A stretch of 64,000 nt of DNA. Source: Alnus glutinosa (taxonomy: Eukaryota > Streptophyta > Magnoliopsida > Fagales > Betulaceae). Shown in pieces: positions 37,723-50,318 of the stretch (the first letter of the stretch is position 1; every line of letters begins with the position of its first letter). Made by a program: the position numbers and the translations under genes. A model generated the notes under the pieces. It saw nothing but the letters and a program-made list of their open reading frames with translations, had not been told where the DNA came from and did not search any database. The stretch spans positions 1,488,001 through 1,552,000 of the forward strand of contig NC_084890.1 in the NCBI RefSeq assembly GCF_958979055.1. The letters are read 5' to 3'.

Positions 37723-39986
37723 ATGTCGTTCGATCTGATGTTGAAGTCGTCGTGTAGTGGATGTGGATCGACCTCGGACTTGTACGGAAGCAATTGCAAG
37801 CACATGACTCTGTGCTTGACCTGTGGCAAAACCATGGCCGAGAATCGTGGCAAGTGCTACGACTGTGGCGCCACCGTCAATCGCTTGATTAGAGTTCAGT
37901 CTCTCTCTCTCTCTCGCTCTCATATATTTGTGTTTATATGTAGGTGTGTATATTTATGTCTCTGTATTTTGTATGAATCCATACATGTATGGTTTTCTTA
38001 TTGATTATGAACACATTACAAAGCTTAGTTTAATCTGTGTTGTCATTGGCGAAAAGCACGTTGACAATTTGCATGATCCAATTGTAATTAGGTTTTGTTC
38101 TCTGGAACAGAATTCTGATGCTAGTGAGGAACTTTTTGGATGTGAGTGTTTCGATTTTATACGTAATTGACTTTTACTCAGCAGGAGTTTATCCCAGCTC
38201 TTGCTTTAAGTTTATTAAGAAGAAAAAGAAAAAGGAGTGAGGAAATGTTAGGTTTTTTTTTTCCCTTCTTTGGTATAAGGACTGGTCATTAATAAAATTT
38301 AATAAGGACTGGTCATTAGGTGAAGAGATTCGTGTTATGTGCGAACATGAGTAGTTTTTAATGTTTGATCTGACCATAATTCGACAAGCGTATCTGCAGG
38401 GTCTCTAATTTGCTCTGTTATTGATTTAAAGTAGTTTACAGATTAGAGTCTGCTGTAGTTGTAAGCTGAAGGTTTGTATGCTCTTTTTTGTGTTTTCATA
38501 ATAGGAATACAATGTTCGTGCGAGTTCTGGCAGTGACAAGAATTACTTTATTGGTAGATTCGTGACTGGGTTGCCAAATTTTTCGAAGAAAAAGTCTGCT
38601 GAGAATAAATGGTCTCTCCATAAAGAAGGGCTACAAGGACGCCAACTTACTGATGCCTTGCGGGTATTGAGTGCATCCTTATTATTGTGTATTGTTTGCT
38701 TATTTCTACCCTTTCATTTGCAGTATTCGGAATTGAACTTCTCAGAATTGTAATGATTGTATGGTATTCTTGTGGTGATATTCTGGTAGTGCCTGGTCTA
38801 GTTTAGCTTTTTGTTGTGTAGAAGTTGAAACCTTATAAATAAATTTCTATGCAGCTAGTTTTGGTTTGTTATTTTGTTTTAACTGATTCAGGATGAACCA
38901 TATGTACCCTTTTTATCTTTTCACCCTTAGAAGATATCTCTATTTAAAATGGGAGTATACTGTAACCAGGAGATTGGCTTACAGGTTTAAGATAGGCTTA
39001 AAAATTGGTGGAGAGCAAAATATGTAACAAGAGGTATGAAAAACAGCTAAATTTATGCATGAAAAGTCTGGGGACACAACATTTATTTTGATCAATAAGT
39101 TACACATGCACCTGGGGGGACATGAACCCATGAACTCACCTTCCACCTTGCTACAAAGATAGGAAGTACCATTTGAGCTAAAGCTCATTGGTGGGGACAC
39201 AACAATATCTGAAATAGATAAAACACAGCATATTGTTTCACTAAAAGAAATGCAAATTTATACCAATGAGCTTTAGCTCAAATGGTATTTCCTCCCTTTT
39301 TAGCAAGGTGGAGGGTGAGGTCGTGGGTTCAAGTCCCACCGAGTACATGTGTAACTTACCAATAAAAAAAATGCTAGTTTACTTTTAAAATGTCTGAGAA
39401 CTTAGCATTATGTGAGAGTTGAAGGAAAAAAGTGTTATTCATAAATTGCAATTTCTCCCCTGTGCTGGCACATGCTATGGTAAAATCTAAGATGGAGCAA
39501 CACCTGTGGATTAAATGAACTTTACCTTGATGGCAAAGCAGAAACCATATAAAATTTGTTTGCTCCTATTTAAAAGTCAGATCAAAATGCTACTCTGCAC
39601 GTCTCATTGGCTTCTCAGTCATTTAGTAAGAGTTTGTAAGTACATGTAGCATTTCTCCTCATTAATTTATTATTGCTTCACATAGGAGAAGTACAAGAAT
39701 AAACCATGGCTATTGGAGGATGAAACAGGGCAATCTCAGTACCAAGGTCATCTTGAAGGTGCACAATCTGCTACATACTACCTGCTAATGATGCAAGGGA
39801 AGGAGTTTGTTGCTATTCCTGCTGGTTCTTGGTATGCACAACCTAACATATGTAATAATTCTTATCTATATGGAGATTTTTTTTTTTAGCTGAAAGATCT
39901 TTTTAATTATAATTTTTCTTAAGTCTTGATTTTTATTTTTTATTTATTTTTTTTATTTTTTTCGCTTTGTTGAAATATTAGTTGAG

Positions 39987-40048
<62 letters not shown>

Positions 40049-43000
40049 TTATAAGTAGTTGAGAATCTATGGGAAAGTTGGTATTTGAATGTCAATTTTA
40101 ATGTAACTTTTGCTTATTTCCTCCGATGGTTTTTTGACCTGATCAATCTTTAGGTACAACTTTAACAAGGTTGCACAATATAAGCAACTTACGCTGGAGG
40201 AAGCAGAAGAAAAGATGAAGAACAGGAAAAAGACTGCAGATGGATATGAAAGATGGATGATGAAAGCTGCAAATAATGGAGCTGCTGCATTTGGTGAAGT
40301 AGAGAGGACTGATGACAAGGATAGTGTTGTGGGTGGTGGGAGAGGGCGTAGAAAAACAACTGGTGATGATGAGGAAGGTAATGTTTCAGACAAAGGGGAG
40401 GAGGTTGAAGAAGAAGAGGCAGCAAGGAAGAATAGATTGGGACTTAACAAGAGAAGTGGTGACGATGATGAGGAAGGTCCGAGGGGTGGTGATCATGATT
40501 TGGAAGATGATGATATTGAGAAGGGTATGCACTTTTCTTTTTTCTTTACTGTACCTTGTTTTCATCTAAAGAAGACGTCACCATGGATTATTTTCTTCAT
40601 TTCTTGTCCATTTTATGTCATGACACCCAAGTGATGTATTTCATGTCAAAAAACCTGAATATATTACTCAGATTAGTTTGGTCCTACTCTCCTGGAAAAT
40701 ATAACATATAAGAGTAGAGATGTTAGGTTTTTTTTCCCCTTAAATAAAAAAGTAACTGAATTAGAAGGTGCTGAGGGCGTTTCTCTGTGTAACTTTCTTG
40801 AATAGTATATCTATTATCCATATTTTTCAGAAAGTTACTTGATTTTTTGGTATCTGTGGATGTCTATGATTTCAAGGCAAAACCCTAGATAGCATTTAGG
40901 GTGTCAGGGTACCATGAAAAGTAGCAATTTTTTTTTTTTTTTTTTTTTAATGCACAGCTGTTTTGGGGAAAATCTTGACAGTTTACAACCTTTGGAAGAG
41001 AAGATAATTAGTAGTGCATGTGCAAGAATGTTGCTGAAACCGTAAGCCATCTCCTTCTACATTGTATGGTTGTGAAGGAGTGGGGTTGTGTAATTTTTAT
41101 TTGGTATGCAGTGGGTGATGCCTAGGACTGAGGGGGGTGTCTTCATGTTGGAAAGGGTATTTTGGTCATCACAAGAATCGTGATACTTGGAAGGCAGTTC
41201 CTGTTTGTTTTATGTAAATGATTTAGCAGAAGAGGAATAATTGTACTTCTAATGACATGGAACTTAATGGAAACTCTCTTAAATCCATCTTCCTGAGGTT
41301 TGCTTTGGTCAGTGTTTGTTGTGAATTTTATTTTATTTATTTAATTTTTCCGGATGGATGCCTACAACTATTCTCGCTTCTTAGAATTTCTTGATATGTG
41401 TTCTTTTTCTTAATTGGGTGTTTCTCTTGTGTACATCCCGTTTACATGGATTGCGCCCCCTTTGCGTTTCTTTATGATATTGGATTACTTATAAAAAGAA
41501 ATGGATGTAGTGTACACATCTGATAGGGAGTTGAGCAACGAAATTTTATTAAAACCTATTTTCATTTTCTTTTTAATGTAATTTGAACTTTTTGTTAAAA
41601 CCTTTGACAGAGAGAATACTAGAACAGATTTATTGTGGCTTATCTTTCTAGTTGGGAGTAAATTGTATGTTGAATTTATTTCACATTTATACTGAATATC
41701 ATAGTATGCTTATCCTTGAAGAAAGTGCATGTCATCAGTTGGTTGCTTTTTGTACTGCACCAATTTTGTCCTATTTCTAGCCCTTGTATATTCAACTTTA
41801 TGTGGAATGGTGTAAAAGCGTGAAAGTGTGTCTTAAGTTGTAAGGAATATAGGTTACAAATTCTATTACATAATTTCTATATTAAGTTTTATTTTATTAT
41901 TATTATTATTATTATTATTTTATTGCGTTGAGAAAGCTTCTGTTCTAGTAACAATTGAAGACACTTGATGACTTCCATTATTAATCATATCTGCGTTTAT
42001 GGTACATCTTTCCCCTTATATATGCATCAATAAATACTTATCAAAAAAAAAAAATGCATCAATAAATACCAGGTGATGATTGGGAGCATGAAGAAATTTT
42101 TACTGATGACGATGAAGCCCTTGGTAATAATCCTGAGGAAAGGGAAGAATTGGCCCCTGAAGTTCCTGCTCCTCCAGAAATTAAGCAGGTTTGTTTGTGT
42201 GCCTTTTTATTACAGGCCAATTTGGAACAACCCTCCTGGAAAATTATTATAATATTGAAGATGTGCTTTGATAAACATTTACTGGGCCTGAAGCTGATAA
42301 CCTAATATTCCCAATTTCTGACCTTAGCTGCTATATGTATGTTGGTTGACATTTACTCTTATATTAATAGGAAGGGAGGAACATATTTTCTTGATAGATA
42401 GAGTTTCCAGAAGGCATATAGTATGGAGACTATTAAAAAACTATCAACTAAGGATGGATCTACAACTGAACTCAGCTAAGCCTAGATTTTTAACCAAGGA
42501 TGTATCTGATTCTAAAATATTTTCTGATGTTAGTGCTGCCTGTTTATTTGTGGGTGTAGTATGCAAGTTATAATCTTTGAAGGTTTACTTATCTTTTCCA
42601 GTATGTTGGGCTTCTTCACTGAAAGTAATACATGTAGTCTTCCACCAACATGTACACTTCTTCTTTTCTGTTATATTTTTTTAATGCAATTCTTTCTATA
42701 ATAGCTAACTCCCATGGGAATTATCTTCAAAAAATTATAGGCTCATTATGCTTGTTGCTAACTATCTGCTAATAAATTGGTTGATGGTATTTTTGAAAAT
42801 TGATTTGTGAAATTTACTCGCAGCAAACCCAATTAGAAATTTGTTGAAATGAAAGTGTTAAGCAGCCTATCATTATGTTGCATAGTCAATATGGTCTTGG
42901 GCCTAGCATGGCTTTCCTTGTATAATTTTTGCCTCTAATACTGCTATACATTCTCAGTCATGATTCCTTTGTTCAGGTTTAGCTAATTTATACTTGGTCC

Positions 43001-45619
43001 TTTATAACTGCCATTTAACTGCTTCAATGTTGTGTTTCTGGTGCTAGAGGTAGTACTTGAATATCGTTCTTTGCTCGGTGCATGTTAATTACTAAAGTTT
43101 GTGGCTTCTTCATTTTGGACAACAAACAAATTTCCATAACAACAATGTTTTTACATGTTCTTGCAGGATGAAGAAGACGAGGATGAAGATAACGAAGAGG
43201 AGGGGGGACTGAGCAAATCTGGAAAAGAGTTGAAGAAGCTGCTTGGGCGAGCTGGTGGGCTTAATGATTCAGATGTTGAGGATGATGACGATGACGATGA
43301 TGTAAGTTTAGTTTGATGCTTAATTGTATTACCTTGTTACGTTAACAACTCAAGTTCATTATTAACAATTTTGTGATGGATGTTGTGGAACTGAAGCAAT
43401 GAACCATTTAGTGCATTTTTGACCGATGATGAGGCATTTTCTTTCTTTTTAAGTAAAGTGCGAAGTCAGTTGGTTTTGTACTTTGTCATTCATAATACTT
43501 GTGTTTTCCTCTCCACTAATGGAGATTTTTGTATTGCTTTATCCAGATGGAAGATGAGATTGGCCTTTCTCCTGTGCTAGCTCCAAAGCAGAAGGATGCA
43601 CCTAAAGAGGAACCTGCTGAAAACAGTCCTGTCAAAACAGTGCCTTCTGGATCCGCTCGGGGAACCCCATCTGCCTCTAAGTCTGCAAAGGCGAAGAGAA
43701 AATTAAATGGTGATGATGCAAAAGCATCTAGTGGTGCACCTCCAAAGAAGGTGAAGACAGAAAATGTGAGACTATCTTTTATGAACCTGCTTTATTTTAC
43801 TTCTAGTTTTATTCAAATAATTTATCCCCTATGATATTTTAGGGCTCCCTAAACATGGTCTATTTTAGTGGAATTGTCTTTCATTGTAATTTTAATGTGC
43901 TTTTTGGAATCAGGAATTAAAACCTTCTTTGAAAGAAGAAACTGTGCCTACTTCTAAGAGTAGTGTGTCTTCAAAAGGCATACCATCATCATCATCATCA
44001 TCATCATCAAAAACTGCGTCAACATCATCTGCTGGGCCTGTCACTGAAGAAGAAATCAGGGCTGTTTTAATGCAAAAAACATCAGTGACGACACAGGATC
44101 TTGTTGCTAATTTTAAGGCTAGACTAAGATCCCCGGAGGTATGCTCTTTCACATTGCCTTAAAGCTTGTACCAAATGGGGCGGGGTCAAAATGGTAACTT
44201 CCGCTTTTTCTGGACTGGGGAGCACCCCTAGACCATAACTTGTAGAACCTGTCTTGGGCCATGTCTACTGGTTGGATCACTGACTTATGAGCCCATAGAC
44301 AGGTTTTATAACAAGCCCAGTGCCCCAGTCCAGCTCAGGTACCTCTTTATTTGAAAATAAAAAAGAAAAAGAAAAAAGAAGCGTTACAAGTTTCAGGTAG
44401 TGGAAGTTGAACGCAAGCCACTGCACTTTTTATGCCATTTATTTTAGACAAATACTACACATACCCCCACTCCCACACTTCCAAGTGCTCACTTCCTGAC
44501 GTGGCATTGCAAATTACCATTGGATCCAAAATCTAATAGTGATCTTTATAAAATATAATGGTGATTTTCAGTGCCACGTTAGAGAGTGTGGGAGTGGAAG
44601 TATGTGTAACATTTCTCTTTATTTTACTAATAGTATTGTTTTTGCCCTATTTACTGTGTTTTAACTTTTTTGTCCTGAATTCAACACACTTGGTGGAATA
44701 AATATGAAATCCGCTACATATTGACGTAAATATACATTTTGTCATGCCTATTTATTAATATAATTATTTTGCAATCTATTTTTATATCATCACATCTATT
44801 TATGTTATATTGTTTAGTTTTCAAATTAATAATTAAGGCAGTCGTGATATTACTCTTTTGATCATGATCAACCCATTGACCTATTTTGGGTCTCTCTAAA
44901 TGGTACGGTTTTTAAAACATTGCTCTTTCATCTTTTGTATGAGTCTTTGATTCATGTGACCAGAGTTCAATATGTTTGTGTCAACGTTCTTTTGGTGTCC
45001 ATGGAAGCCTTATTTTTTATGAGAACTATAAACAGATTGGTCAAGTTGAGTTACCTCATACATCAAAATGGTTTTAGGTCCCTATTGTGAGGATTATCTT
45101 TGGCATGTTTGTGTAGTATTTATGATTATTATTTTTTTAGTGCTTGCAACACAAACCATTGTCCATGATCATACAGCTCCCTGGTCATTTGGCACCCAAA
45201 TTGCCTCATACAAAAGGAAATATGATCTGACAGAAACTAGACCAAAGATATACTGTTAATAGTTTGGTGATGTGTTCCTCTTTCTTTTAATTATGGGAAA
45301 TAAGGTCATTTTTTGCTTGCATTTGCTTCAAGAGTTACTTGTATTAAAAAGACGAGAAAAAAAAAGAAAAGAAAAAGAAGCAACGAACTACATGTTTGAT
45401 CAAATGTCTACTTGACAACTGTATCAAATTTATTCCTATTTCTTGCTTTGGCATAATATGCAGGACAAAAATGTGTTTTTCTTGTGCGTTAATTCACTTA
45501 TAAAAAATATATATATATATATTGTTCAGGACAAGAAGGCCTTTGCAGACATCTTGAGGAAAATTTCAAAGATACAGAGGACGAATGGGTCTAACTATGT
45601 TGTTTTGAGGGACAGATGA
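37723..45619 (+). CDS. Transcription initiation factor IIF alpha subunit (RAP74), 9 exons
   Basis: 543 aa, the usual length in plants. TFIIF alpha/beta binds RNA polymerase II, stabilises the preinitiation complex and helps start-site choice and elongation. Exons: 37723-37893, 38505-38663, 39686-39831, 40154-40524, 42073-42188, 43167-43301, 43547-43765, 43914-44138, 45530-45619; all GT-AG and in phase. Seen: a plant-type N-terminus with four CxxC pairs (CSGCGS, CKHMTLCLTC, CYDCG), the RAP74 core (EYNVRASSGSDKNYFIGRF, WSLHKEGLQGRQLTDAL, QYQGHLEGAQSATYYLLMMQ, FVAIPAGSWYNFNKVAQY), a long acidic/Lys-rich linker (about residues 200-430) including a Ser run, and the C-terminal winged helix that binds the polymerase CTD phosphatase (VTEEEIRAVLMQKTSVTTQDLV to SNYVVLRDR). 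Introns carry SINEs and MITEs. Confidence 0.96.
39089..39192 (-). mobile_element. tRNA-derived SINE, minus orientation
   Basis: Read on minus: CCAATGAGCTTTAGCTCAAA, then TGGTACTTCC, AGCAAGGTGGAAGGTGAG, a B-box-like GGGTTCATGTCC and GTGTAACTTATTGATCAA at the end. The same head, order and tail occur in the plus copy 70 bases away. It lies in intron 2 of the TFIIF alpha gene. Confidence 0.75.
39263..39370 (+). mobile_element. tRNA-derived SINE, plus orientation
   Basis: CCAATGAGCTTTAGCTCAAA supplies a pol III A box (TAGCTCAAATGG), GGGTTCAAGTCCCACC a B box, and GTGTAACTTACCAATAAAAAA the tail. Not a functional tRNA: there is no acceptor stem pairing or anticodon arm. Together with the minus copy it forms an inverted pair within intron 2 of the TFIIF alpha gene. 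Confidence 0.8.
39989..40042. repeat. (TC)n microsatellite, about 27 units
   Basis: A pure TC run of about 54 bases in intron 3 of the TFIIF alpha gene, 110 bases before the exon 4 acceptor. Confidence 0.95.
44195..44345. repeat. Imperfect inverted repeat in TFIIF alpha intron 8
   Basis: TTCTGGACTGGGGAGCACCC, with AGAACCTGTCTTGGGCC on the left, pairs with GGGCTTGTTATAAAACCTGT and CAGTCCAGCTCAGG (complement) on the right. Stem arms are about 55 bases, with mismatches. It may be a decayed MITE; no termini are defined. Confidence 0.5.
44451..44613. mobile_element. MITE with TACACATAC...CTCCCACAC termini
   Basis: Left TACACATACCCCCACTCCCA and right (complement) TTACACATACTTCCACTCCC are inverted over about 27 bases. 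The central part also folds (ATTACCATTGGAT against AATGGTGATTTT). About 160 bp, no ORF, in intron 8 of the TFIIF alpha gene. Confidence 0.65.
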
Positions 45620-46681
45620 TTGGATCCCAGTACATCCGCTTTTCATTGCAGCTGGTGTCCAACCTCGTACCAAAAAAAAAAACGTAGAGAGAGTTGGTTT
45701 TGTATAAGATCTATTTTCGAGTCAAACAATGATGGATGATTAAGATGGGTTACTTTGTACTGATTCATGAATTCTAGGGTCTCCATACAATTGTAAATTG
45801 TGTTTGTATGCTTTTTGTCTTCTGCATTTCGTTTTCAAATTCTATCAAATTGAAATCAGCAGGAAAAGTATTGTTTTCATCGACAATAATTTGAACTTAG
45901 ACTGAAACAAACCGTGCGAATCCAATTACCGGTATTTCTGCCTGGTTGTTGATGGAGAGTGCGTTAATTATGTTTGGCGTCTCAAATAGGCAAAATAATC
46001 TCCAAAACAGCTTTTGATTATTTCTCTCGACCATTTTCTTGTCTGCAGCAGATGAAAGATTTATGAAAGAACGTGAAGAGTGGGTTTGAAAAAAATGGCA
46101 GGTTGAAAATGTATAGAATTTTACATTTTCAAATAGCTAGGGAATGTATTTTTACAATTTTACCGAATGCTTAAATATGTTTTTTTAAAATTGTATTTTT
46201 ATTAACGGTATTTTTTAATTGCTATTTTCTCAAAGTACACGCTTCAAAATCGCTATCACTAAACCAAACAGAACCAAAGACTATCAAATGAAAGGTAGGA
46301 AGAGTGTGCTCATATAAAAAAGTAAAAAAAAAAAAATCTCCATATATATATATATATAAATCTCATATTTTAAGGCGGTTAAACCAATCAAATACTCTGA
46401 CAAGAAATTATAGCTTATACCATAACGTTTAGCAAAATTAATACAACTTATCATGCATAAATTAAAACAAATCCAGGTTCTAAAGGGCTATTATTTTGTA
46501 ATCCATAATAACCAAATCCCAAACTGAAAAAAGAAAAAAAGAGTAGTAACTTTTCAAATTTAAGTTAGTGCTAATTTGAAATTACTACATGAGGAATCCA
46601 CATTACTCCGGAGTCTTGTCCTTTTCCCGTCGTCAATTACTAGTGCTGATCAAGACGCCTAAAACACTAGTTCAAAAGCAG

Positions 46682-46713
<32 letters not shown>

Positions 46714-46748
46714 ACGCCTAAAACACAAACGGCAAATAGAGACTGCCT
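45620..46748. other. Convergent intergenic region TFIIF alpha / phytocyanin
   Basis: It includes the 3' UTR of TFIIF alpha (to about 45830). A poly-A run of about 32 bases lies at 46680-46711, close to the 3' end of the minus-strand phytocyanin gene. No other gene. Confidence 0.5.
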
Positions 46749-48968
46749 CTAGACACCTACTACATAGCAAAGGAATCCAATAGCTAAGAGGATAAAGCTC
46801 CCAATTAGATGGGCTGAACCAGAAGTAGGCCCAGCAGCCATTGCCGAGCTCCCCTCAGGCAGCACCTCCACGTGTAACTTCAGGCCGTTCTTGCAGTTTT
46901 CAGGGCTGTAGCTAGCGAAGTACCGGATCCCTTCCCCTTCCAGTGAAATGCCATCCAAACCGTCCGTGTACGTTCTGATTGGGTTGCTTATATCGCACGA
47001 CTCGTATTCCTCCTTGCTTTTCAGCTCAGCGACGCTTTCCTGCGCTGCAGAGTACGCGAACCCTGCCATTCATCATAAAAAATAAGGGTTATATACTTCC
47101 TTGAGTTTTCACAACTTTATTTTTTAGTCCCTAAGTTTTAATTTGTATCATAGATGGTACATCAATTTTAAGAAAATACTGAATTGATACCTCGGTTAAG
47201 TTTTCCGTCTCAAAACTAACGGTTCACCACGTGTCAACGTGACACTATATAAAAAATTAAAAATTAAAAATCTTTAAAATTTAATTAACAAATAATAAAA
47301 TTAAAATAAAATATATATTAAAAAATAAAAAAAATAAAAATTGAAAAAATAAAAAAACAAGGAGGTGACTGAGCCACCCTTCCTTGGCCACCATCAGTCA
47401 CCTCCTTGGCCGATCTGGGGTGGCTATGGGGGGTGGTTCAGCTACCCCTTGACAAAAAAATAAAAAAAAATAAATCAATATTAGTTTTGGCCCTTGGGGG
47501 TGGTTCGGCCACCCCCAAGGGCCAAACCCTCCAAATTTTGTTTTTCTCTTTTTACCTTTAGGGTAGCCGAACCACCCCCGTGGCCCTTTGGGGTGGTTTG
47601 GCCACCCCCAAGGGGCCAAACCCTCTAAATTTTATTTTTTCCGTTTTGCCCTTGGGGTAGCCGAACCACCCCATAGGCCACAAGAGTGGTTCGGCTACCC
47701 CAGACCGGCCAGCCACCCCTTGGCCACAATGGTGGCCAAGAGCCACCCCTTTTTTTTTAAAAAAAAAAAAATTTAATTTTTTTTTATTTAATTAATTTTT
47801 AAAGATTTTTAATTTTTTTATATAGTACCACATGTCAACCTCAGAGATTGGCACGTAGTGGACCGTTAGTTTTTGGACGGAAAACTTAACCAAGGTACCA
47901 ATTCAATCTTTTCCTAAAATTGAGATACTATCTGTAATGCAATTTGAAACTTAAGGACTAAAAATTAAAATTGTGAAAACTCAGAGACTAAAAATGTGTT
48001 TAACCTAAAAAATAATAATAGTAATAATAAAATCAAAGTAAAGTAGAATAGGGACCAAAAGGCAGAAAACAAAAATAATTATGGGAAAATTACAGTTTAA
48101 CCTCCAAAATTACCACTCGTTTTCATTTAGTCCCACAAACTACCAACGCTCCGACTCCGACCCCCAAAACTACCAAAACTTTTGAAAAATGCTTCATTTG
48201 GCAAAATGTTCCCGTATTACTCCTGCCACGTGTTTTTTTTTAATTAAAAAATATTTTTTTAAAAAAAAAACTAAAAAAAAAAAAAAAAAAAAGTACACTA
48301 AAAAAAAAAAGAAAACGGGATGGCTTTCAAGCCACCTCAAATGAATTTCAGGGCCACCCTAAATGGATTTGGGGTTGACCCAAAAACCACTCTTAAGCTC
48401 GAGGGGTGGCTCGGCAGCCACCCCCAAACCTTATATATATATAAATATAAATTTAGCTGTTTTAGTTTTTAGTTTTTAATTTTTTTTAATTTTTTAATTG
48501 AAAAATGAAAAAGTGACATAGGTAATAAGGACATATTTGGACAAATGAGGTCCTTTTCAAAGGTTTTGGTAGGCCAGAGTCGAAGTATTAGCAGTTTGAG
48601 GACTAAACGCAAAACGGAGTGATAATTTGGGGGCTAAAATGATGTTTTCCCAAGAATTAAAGAAAGGAAATGAAAATGAAAAGAAAACCGCCTCACAGAA
48701 CTTACCGGTCGGTCTTCATCTGCACAGTAACCAACCATATTTCTAGTTCCTAAAAGCTTAGAGAGAGAAGGGGCTTACAGATTTTGTCTCCGATCCGGAA
48801 GATTCTGCCGGAGGACCAGGAAGAGACGTCGGAAGAAGGGTCCCAGCCACGGTCGCCTCCGACCACATGGTGGTGAACTTGGGCTCCAACTCCGACCCAT
48901 TTCCCTCCGAGGCTCACCGAGATGATCATAACCAGAGCAACGATCACCATCTTCAATCCTCCAGCCAT
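46749..48968 (-). CDS. Early-nodulin-like phytocyanin, probable GPI-anchored protein
   Basis: Two exons, 48779-48968 and 46749-47062, phase 1 junction (T/GG giving Trp), 167 aa. Layout: signal peptide (MAGGLKMVIVALVMIISVSL, cleavage near GVGA), phytocyanin domain (VVGGDRGWDPSSDVSSWSSG, FRIGDKIWFAYS, ESVAELKSKEEYESCDISNP, YTDGLDGISLEGEGIRYFAS, ENCKNGLKLHVEV) and a hydrophobic end after a Gly/Ser/Ala spacer (LIGSFILLAIGFLCYVV), fitting a GPI signal. The two Cys of the structural disulfide are present, but the copper-ligand His positions read Glu (QESV) and Arg (GIRYF), so it should not bind copper like a true plantacyanin and belongs with the ENODL group at the cell surface. No arabinogalactan-type Pro region. 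Intron 47063-48778 is mostly two foldback elements. Role not known; ENODLs are linked to cell-surface signalling. Confidence 0.9.
47085..48005. mobile_element. Foldback/MULE-like element E in the phytocyanin intron
   Basis: Exact 9-bp target duplication TAAAAAATA (47076-47084 and 48006-48014). Inverted arms about 180 bp: AGGGTTATATAC...GAGTTTTCAC against GTGAAAACTCAGAGAC...TTTAACC, with GGTACCAATTCAAT and GACGGAAAACTTAACC words mirrored. The core (47370-47740) is made of GTGGTTCGGCCACCCCC-like palindromes, as in the element at 23072-24067. No protein is encoded. Confidence 0.88.
48083..48651. mobile_element. Foldback/MULE-like element F in the phytocyanin intron
   Basis: Terminal GGGAAAATTACAGTTTAACC against GGCTAAAATGATGTTTTCCC. 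The arms also share CTCCGACTC/GAGTCG and CTTTTGAAAAATGC/CTTTTCAAAGG. Flanking 9-mers AATAATTAT and AAGAATTAA agree at 7 of 9. The core has GGGTGGCTCGGCAGCCACCC. It sits only 70 bases from element E. Confidence 0.7.
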
Positions 48969-50129
48969 TATGACTGTAATCCAAAACAGGTTTCGGTCTC
49001 TGTAGATTTGAAAATGCTCGATCGAGAGAGAGAGAGAGAGAAAGAAAGAGCGGGGTTAAGTAGAGGCAAAGCGATAGTGCGGGCCTCTTTAATTTTGGCA
49101 GAGCAAGAAGGAACGCTTACGAGGCAGCTTCCTTTCAAAACCCTATCACCCATATGACTGGTGAGTGTGAGCCCACGCATGCTACACAGTACAATACCCT
49201 TTTTGCATTCCTTGGCTTTTCCGAATGTACGGATATTAATACAAACTATTTTAAAGATATTTGTGTTAAAATATAATATATATTATATTGATATTTTCAA
49301 AGAAACTTGACAATTACTACTGGGTTGCCTTTGTGACTTTTGGTACTGGACTAATTAAAATGCGATGACGGTGCAAATTAAGAGAACCTAATTAATTAAT
49401 GTTAACCCGTGAACAAGCAACAACAATACGTACGAGACGACGCCCTGTTTCCACTTTAGTTGAACCTACCACGGTCCACGAGGATCGACGACAGATTTGA
49501 GAAGCGGAGTTATAAAGGGTAGTTGTGCGTCGCTATCCTTTTTTGGACGCTAGCCACTATTGTTTGGCAGAGAATAAAGTGGTTGGTTGGGCATGTGTTA
49601 TTTGTTCATGGGTGCGCCATTGCGTGGGTAAATCTTTTTTAATTTGTTTATTGATAAGGGTCCACTAGATTGATAGATGGGTTGTGAATGGAATTCAATG
49701 AAAAATGATAATGAAATTGACAAATAATCCACTTGAGGTAGGAAAAAACACCCTTTTCACTTAAGGTAGGAAAACACGTACACCAATATGTTATAGCTTA
49801 GATGATCTCCTTTTGGCTATTTACACCCTTAAATAGACAACTATTCTTACTGGGCATGAACAACCCATTTGATAAGAATTCTATTCCTACTCAATTACTC
49901 CTTTCTAACTTGAAGAAAACAACCGATGACATAGAACAAAAGAGATAAAGATAAGCAAAAGTTAAACATAACAACTTAAAGATAAAATAGTTGTAGCTCC
50001 ATCGCTACTCAACTAAGAAGTGTGATAACAATCAACTTCTCAGTTTGAACCTCACCCAATCACCACATGGAAGCTTAATCCAAATAACGTGGATTAGGCT
50101 TCCTACTCCTCCCACCACGGCCACGATTC
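48969..50129. other. Upstream of the phytocyanin gene and intergenic DNA
   Basis: A (GA)n run at about 49024-49044 lies in the likely 5' UTR of the phytocyanin gene. The remaining sequence to 50129 has no supported gene. The LINE 3' end begins near 50130. Confidence 0.5.
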
Positions 50130-50318
50130 CTATCATTTTTTTTATAAGTACATGCAGAAAATAAACACCAAAAATTAAGGAACAAAGAAAGATGTAGAAG
50201 ATTTCTTTCCTAAATAGGGTGGAAAGGAAATCGGAAAACAGGAAGGAATGAGAATGCAGCTAGAGAAAAATCTAGTTGCGGCACAATTTGCCACATGATG
50301 GGTACAGAAGTTTGCACT

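Noticed and set aside
39089-39370. Possible tRNA gene
   Set aside because: A- and B-box-like words are present but there is no cloverleaf with acceptor stem or anticodon arm. It matches two other copies, so it is a SINE.
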